NCBI GenBank assembly: GCA_963752695.1
Contig: CAVVZB010000001.1
Span: forward strand, 310,001-374,000
DNA from: Bog-113 sp963752695
GTDB lineage: Bacteria; Acidobacteriota; Terriglobia; Bryobacterales; Bryobacteraceae
Direction of reading: 5' to 3'
DNA: 64,000 nt
The notes under the pieces were generated by a model, which was not told where the DNA came from, made no database searches, and saw nothing but the letters and a program-made list of their open reading frames with translations. The translations under genes were made by a program, and so were the position numbers. Position 1 is the first letter of the stretch. Every line of letters begins with the position of its first letter. This document shows positions 34,972-43,365 of the stretch, one piece after another.

Positions 34972-36090
34972 TCAAACCATCAGGCCGCGTTTAGCTAACT
35001 CGGCCCGCGATTCCTGAACACGATCGTGGGCAATCTGCCCGCGCAGCCACTCGGCGAGATCGACAAGACCTTGTTCCAAACCAATCTGCGGCTCGAACCC
35101 AAGCACGCGCCGCGCCTTGGATATATCGGCGAAGCAGTGACGAATGTCGCCGACCCGGTACTTCCCGGTGATTTCCGGCTGGATGCCGCGAACGCCTAAG
35201 GCCTCGATCGCCCGGCACGCCAATTCGGCGATGGAGATCTGTATTCCGCTTGCAATGTTGAAGGTGCTTCCATCGGCTTCTTTGACTTCGAGCGCAAGCC
35301 GGGCTGCGCGTGCAATGTCATAGACGCTGACGAAGTCGCGTAACTGTTTCCCGTCTTCATTAACCAGAGGCGTTTTCCCATTCAGAAGGCGGGACGCGAA
35401 AATCGCCAGCACGCCAGTGTACGGGTTCGAGAGTGCTTGATAAGGACCGTAAATGTTGAAGAATCGTAGTGCTGTCGCGGAGAACCGATACGAACGCGCC
35501 ACCATTAGGCACATCTGTTCCTGGTCGAACTTGGAAAGCGCATAGATCGATGCCAGTGTGGGCGACTTCCACTCGGGCGTTGGCAGTGGGGTCAATGGCT
35601 CTCCAATTTCGTCTTGAACGTCCCACTCGCCAGCCTTTAGCTGGTCCAACGTACGATCTGCCGCAGGGCGGATTTCACCGGCGATGTTCTGGTAAAGACC
35701 TTCTCCGTAGATACTCATGCTGGAGGCGACCACCAGGCGCTCGACGGGCTGCTTGATCAAGGCTTCAAGAAGGACAGCGGTCCCGACGTTGTTTACGCTG
35801 GTATACCGCTCAACCTCATACATGCTCTGGCCTACTCCGACCAAAGATGCGAAGTGATAAACCGCGTCAACACCTTTCAGACACCGTGCCACGGCGCGCG
35901 GATCACGCACGTCGCCTACTTCCAGTTCCACATCTTTGTTTAGGTACTCCGGGCGACGCTCTTCACGACCGTGAATTTGCGGATGAAGACTATCGAGAGC
36001 GCGAACCGCGTATCCTTTACCGAGCAGCTCGTTGGAAACATGAGCCCCCACGAAACCGGCGCCCCCTGTGATCAAAACCTTTTTGGCCAT
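34972..36090 (-). CDS. NAD-dependent epimerase/dehydratase (extended SDR)
   Basis: A 372-residue nucleotide-sugar epimerase/dehydratase and the first gene of the twelve-gene cluster. The Rossmann loop is TGGAGFVG (8-15). A YHFASLVGVGQS segment, SSMSIYGEG, then YALSKF (YxxxK) and RFFNIYGPYQALSNPYTGVLAIF follow the GalE/RmlB/WbpP pattern. A roughly 25-residue insertion (AGEWDVQDEIGEP region) lies before the active-site Tyr. It should supply the cluster with a modified NDP-sugar. The leader carries a possible ribosome binding site (GGAAAGGGG) before ATG 36090. Confidence 0.88.
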   Translation of the reverse strand: MAKKVLITGGAGFVGAHVSNELLGKGYAVRALDSLHPQIHGREERRPEYLNKDVELEVGDVRDPRAVARCLKGVDAVYHFASLVGVGQSMYEVERYTSVNNVGTAVLLEALIKQPVERLVVASSMSIYGEGLYQNIAGEIRPAADRTLDQLKAGEWDVQDEIGEPLTPLPTPEWKSPTLASIYALSKFDQEQMCLMVARSYRFSATALRFFNIYGPYQALSNPYTGVLAIFASRLLNGKTPLVNEDGKQLRDFVSVYDIARAARLALEVKEADGSTFNIASGIQISIAELACRAIEALGVRGIQPEITGKYRVGDIRHCFADISKARRVLGFEPQIGLEQGLVDLAEWLRGQIAHDRVQESRAELAKRGLMV

Positions 36091-36112
36091 CCCGCCCCTT
36101 TCCTGGTTCCTG

Positions 36113-36118
36113 ATACTA
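36113..36118 (-). promoter_or_regulatory. Possible -10 element (TAGTAT) of the twelve-gene cluster
   Basis: On the minus strand TAGTAT ends 22 bases before the epimerase ATG. It is the only candidate in the 192-base divergent region 36091-36282 facing the cluster. The -35 region is weak. All twelve downstream genes could be read from here. Confidence 0.4.
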
Positions 36119-36282
36119 CTTACCTAGCAATGACGGTTCCGAATCGCCATAAAGGGAGTAGGTTAGTAGATCCTGCGGGAACTTGCTGACACCATTTGTG
36201 AATCAACTCACGCGGAGAGGTGAATTGGATTTGTGAGTGCGAGCTTCCGTACCTTTGATGAGACCGCTTTCGACAACACTGT

Positions 36283-36897
36283 ATGACGACTCGCATTTTT
36301 TTACTACGACACGGGGCAACCGTGCCCATGAAAGAGCGGCTTTGCGGACGCACGCCGGGTATACATTTGAATGACACGGGACGGCTGCAGGCACACGCGC
36401 TTGGGGAAAGGCTGCGCGGCAATATCGACCGGATCGTTTCGAGCCCTATGGAAAGGACTATGGAAACCGCGATAATCCTTGCTCAGCCAAAAGGTTTGCA
36501 AACGGAAGCGATGCCCTCGTTTACCGAGTTCGATTTTGGCGATTGGACCGGAAGGACCTTCGAGGACCTGACAACCGACCCCGCATGGCGAGAGTTCAAT
36601 CAAGTTCGCGACAGGACCCGACCGCCCGGCGGCGAGTCTATGCAGGAGGTGCTGGAGCGAGCCATGTCCGGTTTTCGACAACTGGTAAAGGAGGATCCAG
36701 ACCGGACCATCGCCATTGTGACTCACGCCGATGTGATCCGCTCGCTCATTCTGCATGTCACCGGGATGCCCATTCGCAATTTCTGGCGGCTCGCCATTAA
36801 CCCCGCGTCCATCACGGAGATCTTGTGCGGTCCGGAAGGGGATGAGCGCGTTATCCGGTTGAACGATTGCGCCCACCTGGACCAGATAACGGTTTAA
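36283..36897 (+). CDS. Histidine phosphatase family protein (phosphoglycerate mutase-like)
   Basis: A 204-residue protein. The catalytic LLRHGAT motif places the phosphate-accepting histidine at H10. SSPMERTMETA follows near residue 54, the acid TEFDFGDWTGR near residue 81 and the second histidine in VTHADVIRSL near residue 147. The family includes phosphoglycerate mutases, alpha-ribazole phosphatase (CobC) and sugar phosphatases. It is divergent from the sugar cluster and could dephosphorylate a sugar intermediate, though the substrate is not readable from sequence. Confidence 0.88.
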   Translation: MTTRIFLLRHGATVPMKERLCGRTPGIHLNDTGRLQAHALGERLRGNIDRIVSSPMERTMETAIILAQPKGLQTEAMPSFTEFDFGDWTGRTFEDLTTDPAWREFNQVRDRTRPPGGESMQEVLERAMSGFRQLVKEDPDRTIAIVTHADVIRSLILHVTGMPIRNFWRLAINPASITEILCGPEGDERVIRLNDCAHLDQITV

Positions 36898-36899
36898 CG

Positions 36900-36905
36900 T
36901 AGAAT
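36900..36905 (+). promoter_or_regulatory. Possible -10 element (TAGAAT) of the nucleoside hydrolase gene
   Basis: TAGAAT ends eight bases before ATG 36914. No Shine-Dalgarno sequence fits in between, consistent with a leaderless transcript. Confidence 0.4.
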
Positions 36906-36913
36906 TTTCTAAC

Positions 36914-37852
36914 ATGCGCGCATTGTTATTAGCCCTACTACTCGCTGGTGCGACGGCCCTGGCTCAGAAGCCGACTCCCGTCATCTTCGATACCGACATT
37001 GGCGACGATATCGACGACGCGCTGGCGCTAGCATTGGCGTTGCAATCCCCCGAATTGGATGTTCGCCTGGTGACCACCGTGGTTGATGACGTGGACAGCC
37101 GGACACGCCTGGCCTGGAAGGAACTGGGCCTCTATCATCGGCACGATGTCGCTTTGGCTACCGGCGCCGCAGAGCCGCTGCTCGATCCCCGGCGCGACGA
37201 CCACGCGGCCCAGTTTCGCCTGCTCACCGTGAGCGACACGATTCCCGAGCAAGCCCACCGGGAGGCGGCTGCAGTGATCGTGGAAACGCTGATGCGCTCG
37301 CCCGACAAGATCACCTTGATCCCAGTGGGACCGTTGACGAATATCGCCTTGGCGCTGCGGCTGGAACCTCGCATTCGCGAGAAGATCGACCGCATCGTGC
37401 TTATGGGCGGAGCCTTCCGTCTGCTCACGCCCGAATACAACATCATGCGGGACCGCGCCGCCGCCCAGATCGTATTCAGCTCCGGGGTGCCGATTACTGC
37501 CGTAGGGCTTGACGTGACGCTCAAATGCAAGCTGACGGGCGCCGATCTCGAGCGCCTGCAACACGCTGACAACCCCGCCTCGCGTTTTCTAGTCAAATTG
37601 ATCGCTCTCTGGCAGGGTGACAATCCCTCTCAGATGCCCACTTTGCATGACCCGTTGGCTGTCGCCGCGGTGATCCGGCCGAGCTTAATCGAGACGCAGT
37701 CCGGTTCGGTTCAAGTGGAAACGGCCAGTCCCCTAACCAATGGGATGACCGTGTTTCAAAGAGGTCCGGGCGCCACTGCTGTGGCGACCGATGTGAACGT
37801 GCGGGCGTTCCTCGACCTGTTTGTGACACGTCTGGCCGCGAATCCCCGTTAA
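36914..37852 (+). CDS. Exported inosine-uridine-type nucleoside hydrolase
   Basis: A 312-residue protein. Residues 1-18 (MRALLLALLLAGATALAQ) form a signal peptide, so it acts outside the cytoplasm. The calcium-binding signature DTDIGDDIDDA (26-36) is a variant of DTDPGIDDA with one extra residue. VGPLTNIALAL and LMGGAF are typical of the family, and the late acidic ligand lies in LHDPLAVAA. It cleaves N-ribosidic bonds of nucleosides, presumably for scavenging. Confidence 0.92.
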   Translation: MRALLLALLLAGATALAQKPTPVIFDTDIGDDIDDALALALALQSPELDVRLVTTVVDDVDSRTRLAWKELGLYHRHDVALATGAAEPLLDPRRDDHAAQFRLLTVSDTIPEQAHREAAAVIVETLMRSPDKITLIPVGPLTNIALALRLEPRIREKIDRIVLMGGAFRLLTPEYNIMRDRAAAQIVFSSGVPITAVGLDVTLKCKLTGADLERLQHADNPASRFLVKLIALWQGDNPSQMPTLHDPLAVAAVIRPSLIETQSGSVQVETASPLTNGMTVFQRGPGATAVATDVNVRAFLDLFVTRLAANPR

Positions 37853-37860
37853 AAGACTTT

Positions 37861-37896
37861 GCGGGTTTGGTTATCCTGGCGGGTTTAGTTATCCTG
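37861..37896 (+). repeat. Tandem 18-base duplication carrying a promoter-like TATCCT
   Basis: Two head-to-tail copies (37861-37878 and 37879-37896) differ at one base (GCGGGTTTGG... and GCGGGTTTAG...). Each copy ends in TTATCCTG, so a TAnnnT hexamer (second copy 37890-37895) is duplicated in front of the small lipoprotein gene. GGAAG at 37896-37900 is a plausible ribosome binding site. Confidence 0.8.
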
Positions 37897-37907
37897 GAAG
37901 ACCAGCC

Positions 37908-38225
37908 ATGCGTAAATCAATCATATTGCTGTGCTCCCTCGCATTCGGGTTGTCCGGCTGCGCACCTGCTACGCGCGATCCAATTCTGCGATCCCGCGAG
38001 GAGCGAAAGTACCCGAGCGCCACTCTGGGGACCGACAACCCGGAATCGCAGTGGTACCGCACGCAAACCATCGCACCTCCGTCCGCGCCCGCGCCGGGCG
38101 CCCCGTCATCCGGCACACCGGCAGCAACCATGCCCGCCAAAAGTATGAAAAAAACTGCCACCCGTCCCACTAGTTCTAAGACGGCGCCCGCAGTGAGCGG
38201 ATCGACCGGCAACGCAGCTCTTTAG
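37908..38225 (+). CDS. Small putative lipoprotein
   Basis: A 105-residue protein with a lipoprotein signal (MRKSIILLCSLAFGLSGC, lipobox LSGC, modified Cys at 18). The mature part is Ser/Thr/Pro/Ala-rich, basic and probably unstructured, with an early RDPILRSREERKYPS segment. No family was recognised. It has a good ribosome binding site (GGAAG, seven bases from ATG) and lies 13 bases before the next gene. Confidence 0.65.
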   Translation: MRKSIILLCSLAFGLSGCAPATRDPILRSREERKYPSATLGTDNPESQWYRTQTIAPPSAPAPGAPSSGTPAATMPAKSMKKTATRPTSSKTAPAVSGSTGNAAL

Positions 38226-38238
38226 ACAGAAAGGTTCC

Positions 38239-38727
38239 ATGTTCCACTTTCGGCATCTCCGGCCATACTTGAGCCCCCGTCTCGCCGCGGTTGTGCTGAC
38301 CTTCTGGGCCCCGTTTTCGGCCCATGCAACAATCGTTCCCGCGCTCTCCTTCCACGAACTGGTTTCCAAGTCCAGCCAAATCGTCACTGGCCGGGTTGTC
38401 GGGTCTTCTGTCTCTTGGGGCTCGGAACATAAATTCATTTGGACCCGCTATGAGATTTCAGTCGACCGCGTCCTGAAAGGGCCGCACCAGAAAACTCTAA
38501 TCGTGAGCGAGCCCGGCGGCACTCTCGATGGTGTGACCATGCGCATTGCCGGCGCGGTGTCCTATACCTCGGGAGAGCGGGTAGCCCTCTTTCTGGAGCA
38601 CTATCCGAGCGGCGACAAGCGGACAGTAGGCTGGAGCCAAGGCAAGATCCCCATTGATAGCCAAAACACGGCCGATAGCATCCGCGCCCGCGTTGTCCAT
38701 GAGATGACAAAGCAGGCCTCCCGATGA
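38239..38727 (+). CDS. Secreted protein of unknown function, coupled to the metalloprotease
   Basis: A 162-residue protein with a signal peptide (ending near SAHA, residue 30). The mature domain reads SFHELVSKSSQIVTGRVVGS, then YEISVDRVLKGP, SEPGGTLDGVTMRIAG and GERVALFLEHY. This looks like a small beta-barrel domain seen in acidobacterial secreted proteins; I do not know a function. Its TGA overlaps the start of the metalloprotease gene by four bases (38724-38727), so the two are probably made together. A chaperone or inhibitor role is only a guess. Confidence 0.7.
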   Translation: MFHFRHLRPYLSPRLAAVVLTFWAPFSAHATIVPALSFHELVSKSSQIVTGRVVGSSVSWGSEHKFIWTRYEISVDRVLKGPHQKTLIVSEPGGTLDGVTMRIAGAVSYTSGERVALFLEHYPSGDKRTVGWSQGKIPIDSQNTADSIRARVVHEMTKQASR

Positions 38728-40676
38728 GAATCTTCGCCCTGCTGCTGCTTAGTGCCGCCTCTGCGCTCGCTTACGTGCACTCCACCGATGGCTCAGATCG
38801 GTTATACCGGACCGACAACACCAATATCCAGTTCAACCTTAACAACCTGGCAGTCGGGGGCTTGATGAACTCTTCCGGTCAAGTCTGGATTTCGGCTGGA
38901 AGCGATATACCCCGCGCGACCGCCGCGGCTATCAGCACGTGGAATAACGTTTCGACCGCCAACATCCATTTCGCCCCCGTGCAAACCACTACGTCACTCG
39001 ATGGGACGCCGGGGTTGAACGTAATCGCGTTCGACGATACTCCTGAAGTGCGTCAGGTCTTAGGCTCAGCTTTGGCCATTACTATTGGTTACGTCGTTCC
39101 GAAAGGGGCAGTAGCGCTCGACAGGACCGACATCCTATTCAGTCCGCAGCATGTGTTCTCCACGACCTTCGCCGCAGGATCGTATGATTATCAGGCGGTG
39201 TTGACCCATGAGCTCGGCCACTCACTGGGGGCGGACCACAGCGGCGTACTTTCCGCGACGATGTTTCAGGCCAGTTCCCCTGGGAACGCCGCGCAGACGG
39301 TGTTAAGCGCGGACGACCAAGCCTTCCTCAGCGAAAGCTATCCCAAGCAGAACAGCTATGGCACGCTGTCCGGGACAGTGCGTGACTCTGGAGGGAACGT
39401 TCTCCGAAGCGCGCTTGTTTCGGCGCAGGACTCGGCCACGGGAGTGCTCGTGGGCAGCGTATCGGATGCTGTCGACGGAAAGTTTTCTTTCCTGGTTCCA
39501 CCGGGTCACTACCAGCTATGGGCGGAACCTTTGACGGGCATGGTCGCGGTCGCAAACCTGTATTTCCCGAAATCGCAAACGGTGGACACCGCTTTCCAGG
39601 TAGGAACGCCGGGAAACCCGGTGACTGTTTCGGCTGGAATCACCACGGCAGCCGATATCGCTACGGCTGCGGGAACTTCGCCGATCGTGATCAAGTATGC
39701 GGGCGCTGCCCCTATCAACTCATCGGATGGTTTCGAAATTTATGCCGGACCTTCCTATCTGCCCTCTCAACAGCAAGTGAATCTTGTGTTCGAAGCCACT
39801 GGCCTCGGGTTCGAACTAACCGAGTCCAATTTCAGCGTCGTTGGGCCGTTGACTATCAATCCCGGATCGGTCTTGGCGCTCGGGCGCTCGCAATACCAGA
39901 TCAGCTTCACCGTGCCAGCTGTTTCCACAGTTACCGCTGCCTCGCTATTCATCAATTACAAGGGAAATACGGCGGTGTACTCGGGCGGGTTGGTCATCCA
40001 GCCGGTGGCGCCCCGCTTTGCCGCGAATGGGCTCGGAAATGTTTTCACTTACGCATCGGGCGCCGTAGCGCCGGGCGAAATCGTAGCGATCTTTGGGACC
40101 AACGTCGGCCCGGCGGTCCCGATCGCGGGCGGCGTGGATGGAGGCGGAAATCTGGTCACGGGTCTGAGCGGTATCCAGGTGACTTTCGATGGCGTCCAGG
40201 CGCCAATCTTTTTCGCCAGTTCCGGCCAAATTAATGTGGAAGTGCCGTACGAAGTCGCCGGGAAAAGCACCGTCAACGTGGTCATCACAAGCGGAACTAC
40301 CGCTAGCTCTCCGGTTGCTATTCCCGTGCAGAACGCCGTACCCGGACTGTTCACCTCCGCGCTGAATTCCGACGGCACGGTTAACACGGTAACCAACCCC
40401 GGCCTTGTGGGTCAGTACGTAGTCTTGTTTGGGACTGGACTCGGCGCGCTTCCAGGTGTTGGTACCGGCCAACTCGTGGCAGGCACCGCTGTTGTTCCGG
40501 GAGCGACGCTAACCGTCGATGGGGTTGTCGCTACGCCTTCCTACGCCGGTGCGGCACCAGGATTCACCGGCCTCGACCAGGTGAATGTCGTCGGCCTAAC
40601 TTCTGGGCAGCACATGGTCGCGGTCGGTCTTCCCGGCGGAGTATCCAGCAATGCGATCCCCGTCTGGATCAAGTGA
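38724..40676 (+). CDS. Secreted matrixin-like metalloprotease with Solibacter-type C-terminal domain
   Basis: A 650-residue exported protein (signal peptide 1-16, ending ALA). The protease domain (about 20-210) has the metzincin zinc site HELGHSLGADH (162-172) and a likely Met-turn at M180 (SATMF). A carboxypeptidase-regulatory-like beta domain follows (about 215-285, GTLSGTVRDSGGNVL). After a linker domain, residues about 430-650 form the domain I know from Solibacter (VAPGEIVAIFGTN, QINVEVPYEV, YVVLFGTGLG, GLDQVNV). It probably degrades extracellular proteins. The gene ends directly against the stop of the convergent PIG-L gene. Confidence 0.88.
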   Translation: MRIFALLLLSAASALAYVHSTDGSDRLYRTDNTNIQFNLNNLAVGGLMNSSGQVWISAGSDIPRATAAAISTWNNVSTANIHFAPVQTTTSLDGTPGLNVIAFDDTPEVRQVLGSALAITIGYVVPKGAVALDRTDILFSPQHVFSTTFAAGSYDYQAVLTHELGHSLGADHSGVLSATMFQASSPGNAAQTVLSADDQAFLSESYPKQNSYGTLSGTVRDSGGNVLRSALVSAQDSATGVLVGSVSDAVDGKFSFLVPPGHYQLWAEPLTGMVAVANLYFPKSQTVDTAFQVGTPGNPVTVSAGITTAADIATAAGTSPIVIKYAGAAPINSSDGFEIYAGPSYLPSQQQVNLVFEATGLGFELTESNFSVVGPLTINPGSVLALGRSQYQISFTVPAVSTVTAASLFINYKGNTAVYSGGLVIQPVAPRFAANGLGNVFTYASGAVAPGEIVAIFGTNVGPAVPIAGGVDGGGNLVTGLSGIQVTFDGVQAPIFFASSGQINVEVPYEVAGKSTVNVVITSGTTASSPVAIPVQNAVPGLFTSALNSDGTVNTVTNPGLVGQYVVLFGTGLGALPGVGTGQLVAGTAVVPGATLTVDGVVATPSYAGAAPGFTGLDQVNVVGLTSGQHMVAVGLPGGVSSNAIPVWIK

Positions 40677-43223
40677 TTAGTGCTCCGGCCCCAGCGTTTT
40701 ACCTGCGCTCAGCAGGTTCGCAAAAATCCGGTACGCGCCCGGGACGCCGGCGGGCAATTCGCGAAACCACGAGTATGCCGTGAAGATATAAGCGCCCTTG
40801 CCGTAGTGGGCGTACAGCATGCCTCCAGCTAGGTCTTTCTCGCCCGCGTCGTGGGTGGCCAGCACGGTTGCATACCGGGGGTCCCATTTATTCGAAAAAT
40901 AGAGGCCGCGTTCTTGGACCCATCCTTGGAAGTCGGCAGGTCCAATGGCGTTAGGCTTTAACAGCAATGGGCAGACCGGCTGCGTCAACGTAACCGGAGA
41001 CTCTTCGTCCACCACGCGCTCCCCGGAAATTTCCAGCGGATACGGCCCTAGCGTAGGCGGCTGAGCGGGCTTATCGCCGAAGCGGCTGAACTCCAGAACG
41101 TTGTACTGCACCACCAGAGTTCCACCGGTGCGGACATACTCCAGGAGGCGAGTTTCGGCGGCCTTCAAATCCGCCCGCACGTTGTACGCCCGCACACCCG
41201 TCACAATCGCGTCGAAGCGCGACAGATCTCCACGCAGCAGGTCATTCTCATCCAGCAGCGTGACCGAGGCCCCCATCTGACGGATTGCATCCGGAACCCG
41301 GTCGCCTGCGCCCATGATGTAGCCAACTGATTTCGCAAGCACATGAATACTGTCCGACTCCAGCGCCCCGGCGGCTTCGTGGAAAACCACTTGGGGCGGG
41401 ATGTGTTCATAAGCGATGGACTGCATTCCCGTGGAAATCCGCTGGCCGTTTACCGTGGCGACCGCTCGAAATCGAGCACGCACGCGTTCCGTTCCCGCGG
41501 GCGGCTTCACCAAGTAAACAATCTCTTGGACCGCTCCGACCTGGTCGAATCGAAAGGTGCTCGCCGGTGCGGTGGATGTCCAGCCTGAAGGAAGTTCGAG
41601 CGCCACCGCTCCGGCAGCAGCAGGCGCGTTTGCCTTGACTTGCACGGTGATCGGCCGTTCCGCAGCATTCGGAAACAAAACGACGGGCTCCGGCAAATCC
41701 ACTGCGACCGAAGGAACAATTTCGAAAGGACGCAGAAGTTCGCCCCGCAGATGATCCACATAGCGAAACTGGACGGGCTTCTCAATGCGAAGGTGCGCCC
41801 CCTCTATCTCCAAATCGAACGCTGCGGTCAGCACCGGAACCGGCGCCGCGCGCCCAATCAGGGTCTGGTCGCTAATGACATATCGATCTCCCGTTCGCGG
41901 CTCCTGCAACCAAAAAGGCTGCGAGTAGGGCGCCTGCCCGGGGATGCCGAACTTCATTTCTTTCGTGAGCGGGAGATCGTCGGCCAGGGATGCCGCCACG
42001 TCTTGACGCTCTATCTTTCCCAATCCATCCACGGCGAGGCCTACCCAACGCGCGCTTGTGGTGAGCCGCTTGTTGGCCGTAAGCGTGACTTTAAGGGTGT
42101 CCCCGCCGGAAGCGGAACTCCGATCGCAAGCCGCGTCAAGGTAGAGCCCGGCACATAGAGTCAGTAACTGATTGATTTCCGCCAGCTTCTGCTCTACCCA
42201 CCGATCGTGCTTCTCCTGGAGCGCCGTAATCTGCTTCTGGGCGTCAGCAAGCATGGGAACGATCAGCTCCGGGTGCTGAGGGTTGAATTCCCGCTCGGTT
42301 CGAGCCAAAAGGCTTCCGATCGCCTCTCCACCGGGGACACGCGACCAGCTCGTGGTTACGCCATCGAACAAATCCTGCTTCGCCGTTTCACCTCCAACTG
42401 GAGCGAAATAATTTACCGATGGGCCGCGTTGTAAAGGCACGCCCATTCCCTGGCTGCGATGTTGACTGCGGCTAATTCCCGCAATTTCCCCGAAAGATCG
42501 CCCCGCGACCGGATCGAAAACGCCCACGTCAGCATGGATGCGGTTGGGCTCGGAAGCAGCTTTTTTCTCCTGTTCCGGTGTAAATGTAAACGCATTCCAA
42601 ACCAGCCGCCTGGCTTTCCACGGTTTTACCCACCTTAATTGTTCGGGAAAGCGCGCGGGGTCACCCGCTGCTTCAAATGCTTCCTTGCCAAGAATGGCCG
42701 AGGCCTGATGCTGTCCATGCCCATCGGCGGGCGTCCCGGAAAAGCGCAGAATAATTACATCGGGCTGGAAGCGCCGAATTACCCAGACGATGTCTGACAA
42801 AATTTCTTCGTGACCCCATTTTGTCAAAGATTCCTTGGGGCTCTTGGAAAAGCCGAAATCCACGGCGCGCGAAAAATACTGCTCCGCGCCATCGATCCGC
42901 CTCGCTGCCAGCAGCTCCTGCGTGCGGATAACCCCGAGCGCGTCACCTTGCTCGGAACCGAGCAGATTTTGTCCACCCTCGCCACGCGTCAGCGAAAGGT
43001 ACCCCGTGCGCATGTGCCGGCCCTGCGCCAACCATGCCAAAACCGCAGTGTTTTCATCATCCGGGTGGGCCGCGATCATCAGCGCGCTGCCCAGAACCTG
43101 GACTTGTTGCAACGATTTCTGGATCTCGCTGGTGCCGGACAAATTGCTTTGAGCGAAGCACGAGGCCGCAACGATTGGAAACAGCAACAAAGTCCGAAAT
43201 AACACGGAATCACTTTTTTCCAT
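40677..43223 (-). CDS. Large secreted PIG-L-domain protein
   Basis: An 848-residue protein with a signal peptide (ending ASCFAQ). The N-terminal PIG-L/LmbE domain (about 45-290) has AHPDDE near residue 52, SLTRGEGGQN and the DGHGQHQ segment in place of the classical HPDH. The middle is beta-rich (NEW3-like, PSGWTSTAPAS) and the C-terminal quarter (about 650-848) resembles a glutamine-amidotransferase-like or ThuA-like fold (IVTGVRAYNVR, GGTLVVQYN). Such multidomain PIG-L proteins are common in Acidobacteria and Bacteroidetes. The substrate is unknown, perhaps acetylated amino sugars. ATG 43223 is chosen over GTG 43226. Confidence 0.82.
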   Translation of the reverse strand: MEKSDSVLFRTLLLFPIVAASCFAQSNLSGTSEIQKSLQQVQVLGSALMIAAHPDDENTAVLAWLAQGRHMRTGYLSLTRGEGGQNLLGSEQGDALGVIRTQELLAARRIDGAEQYFSRAVDFGFSKSPKESLTKWGHEEILSDIVWVIRRFQPDVIILRFSGTPADGHGQHQASAILGKEAFEAAGDPARFPEQLRWVKPWKARRLVWNAFTFTPEQEKKAASEPNRIHADVGVFDPVAGRSFGEIAGISRSQHRSQGMGVPLQRGPSVNYFAPVGGETAKQDLFDGVTTSWSRVPGGEAIGSLLARTEREFNPQHPELIVPMLADAQKQITALQEKHDRWVEQKLAEINQLLTLCAGLYLDAACDRSSASGGDTLKVTLTANKRLTTSARWVGLAVDGLGKIERQDVAASLADDLPLTKEMKFGIPGQAPYSQPFWLQEPRTGDRYVISDQTLIGRAAPVPVLTAAFDLEIEGAHLRIEKPVQFRYVDHLRGELLRPFEIVPSVAVDLPEPVVLFPNAAERPITVQVKANAPAAAGAVALELPSGWTSTAPASTFRFDQVGAVQEIVYLVKPPAGTERVRARFRAVATVNGQRISTGMQSIAYEHIPPQVVFHEAAGALESDSIHVLAKSVGYIMGAGDRVPDAIRQMGASVTLLDENDLLRGDLSRFDAIVTGVRAYNVRADLKAAETRLLEYVRTGGTLVVQYNVLEFSRFGDKPAQPPTLGPYPLEISGERVVDEESPVTLTQPVCPLLLKPNAIGPADFQGWVQERGLYFSNKWDPRYATVLATHDAGEKDLAGGMLYAHYGKGAYIFTAYSWFRELPAGVPGAYRIFANLLSAGKTLGPEH

Positions 43224-43231
43224 CACTCAGA

Positions 43232-43237
43232 ATGGTA
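43232..43237 (-). promoter_or_regulatory. Possible -10 element (TACCAT) of the large PIG-L gene
   Basis: On the minus strand TACCAT ends eight bases before ATG 43223 with no Shine-Dalgarno between, as at other apparent leaderless starts in the window. Confidence 0.35.
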
Positions 43238-43365
43238 GACGATTCAGTCTTTTGCTTTAGTGCCCGCGCAATTAGGGCAAGATTTCGATTACTACTCATA
43301 TGTCACACTTGTTCTGACCGGAACCCTGTGCGACAATCCGGGTTCTTAGCTTCTAGGTATTACCA

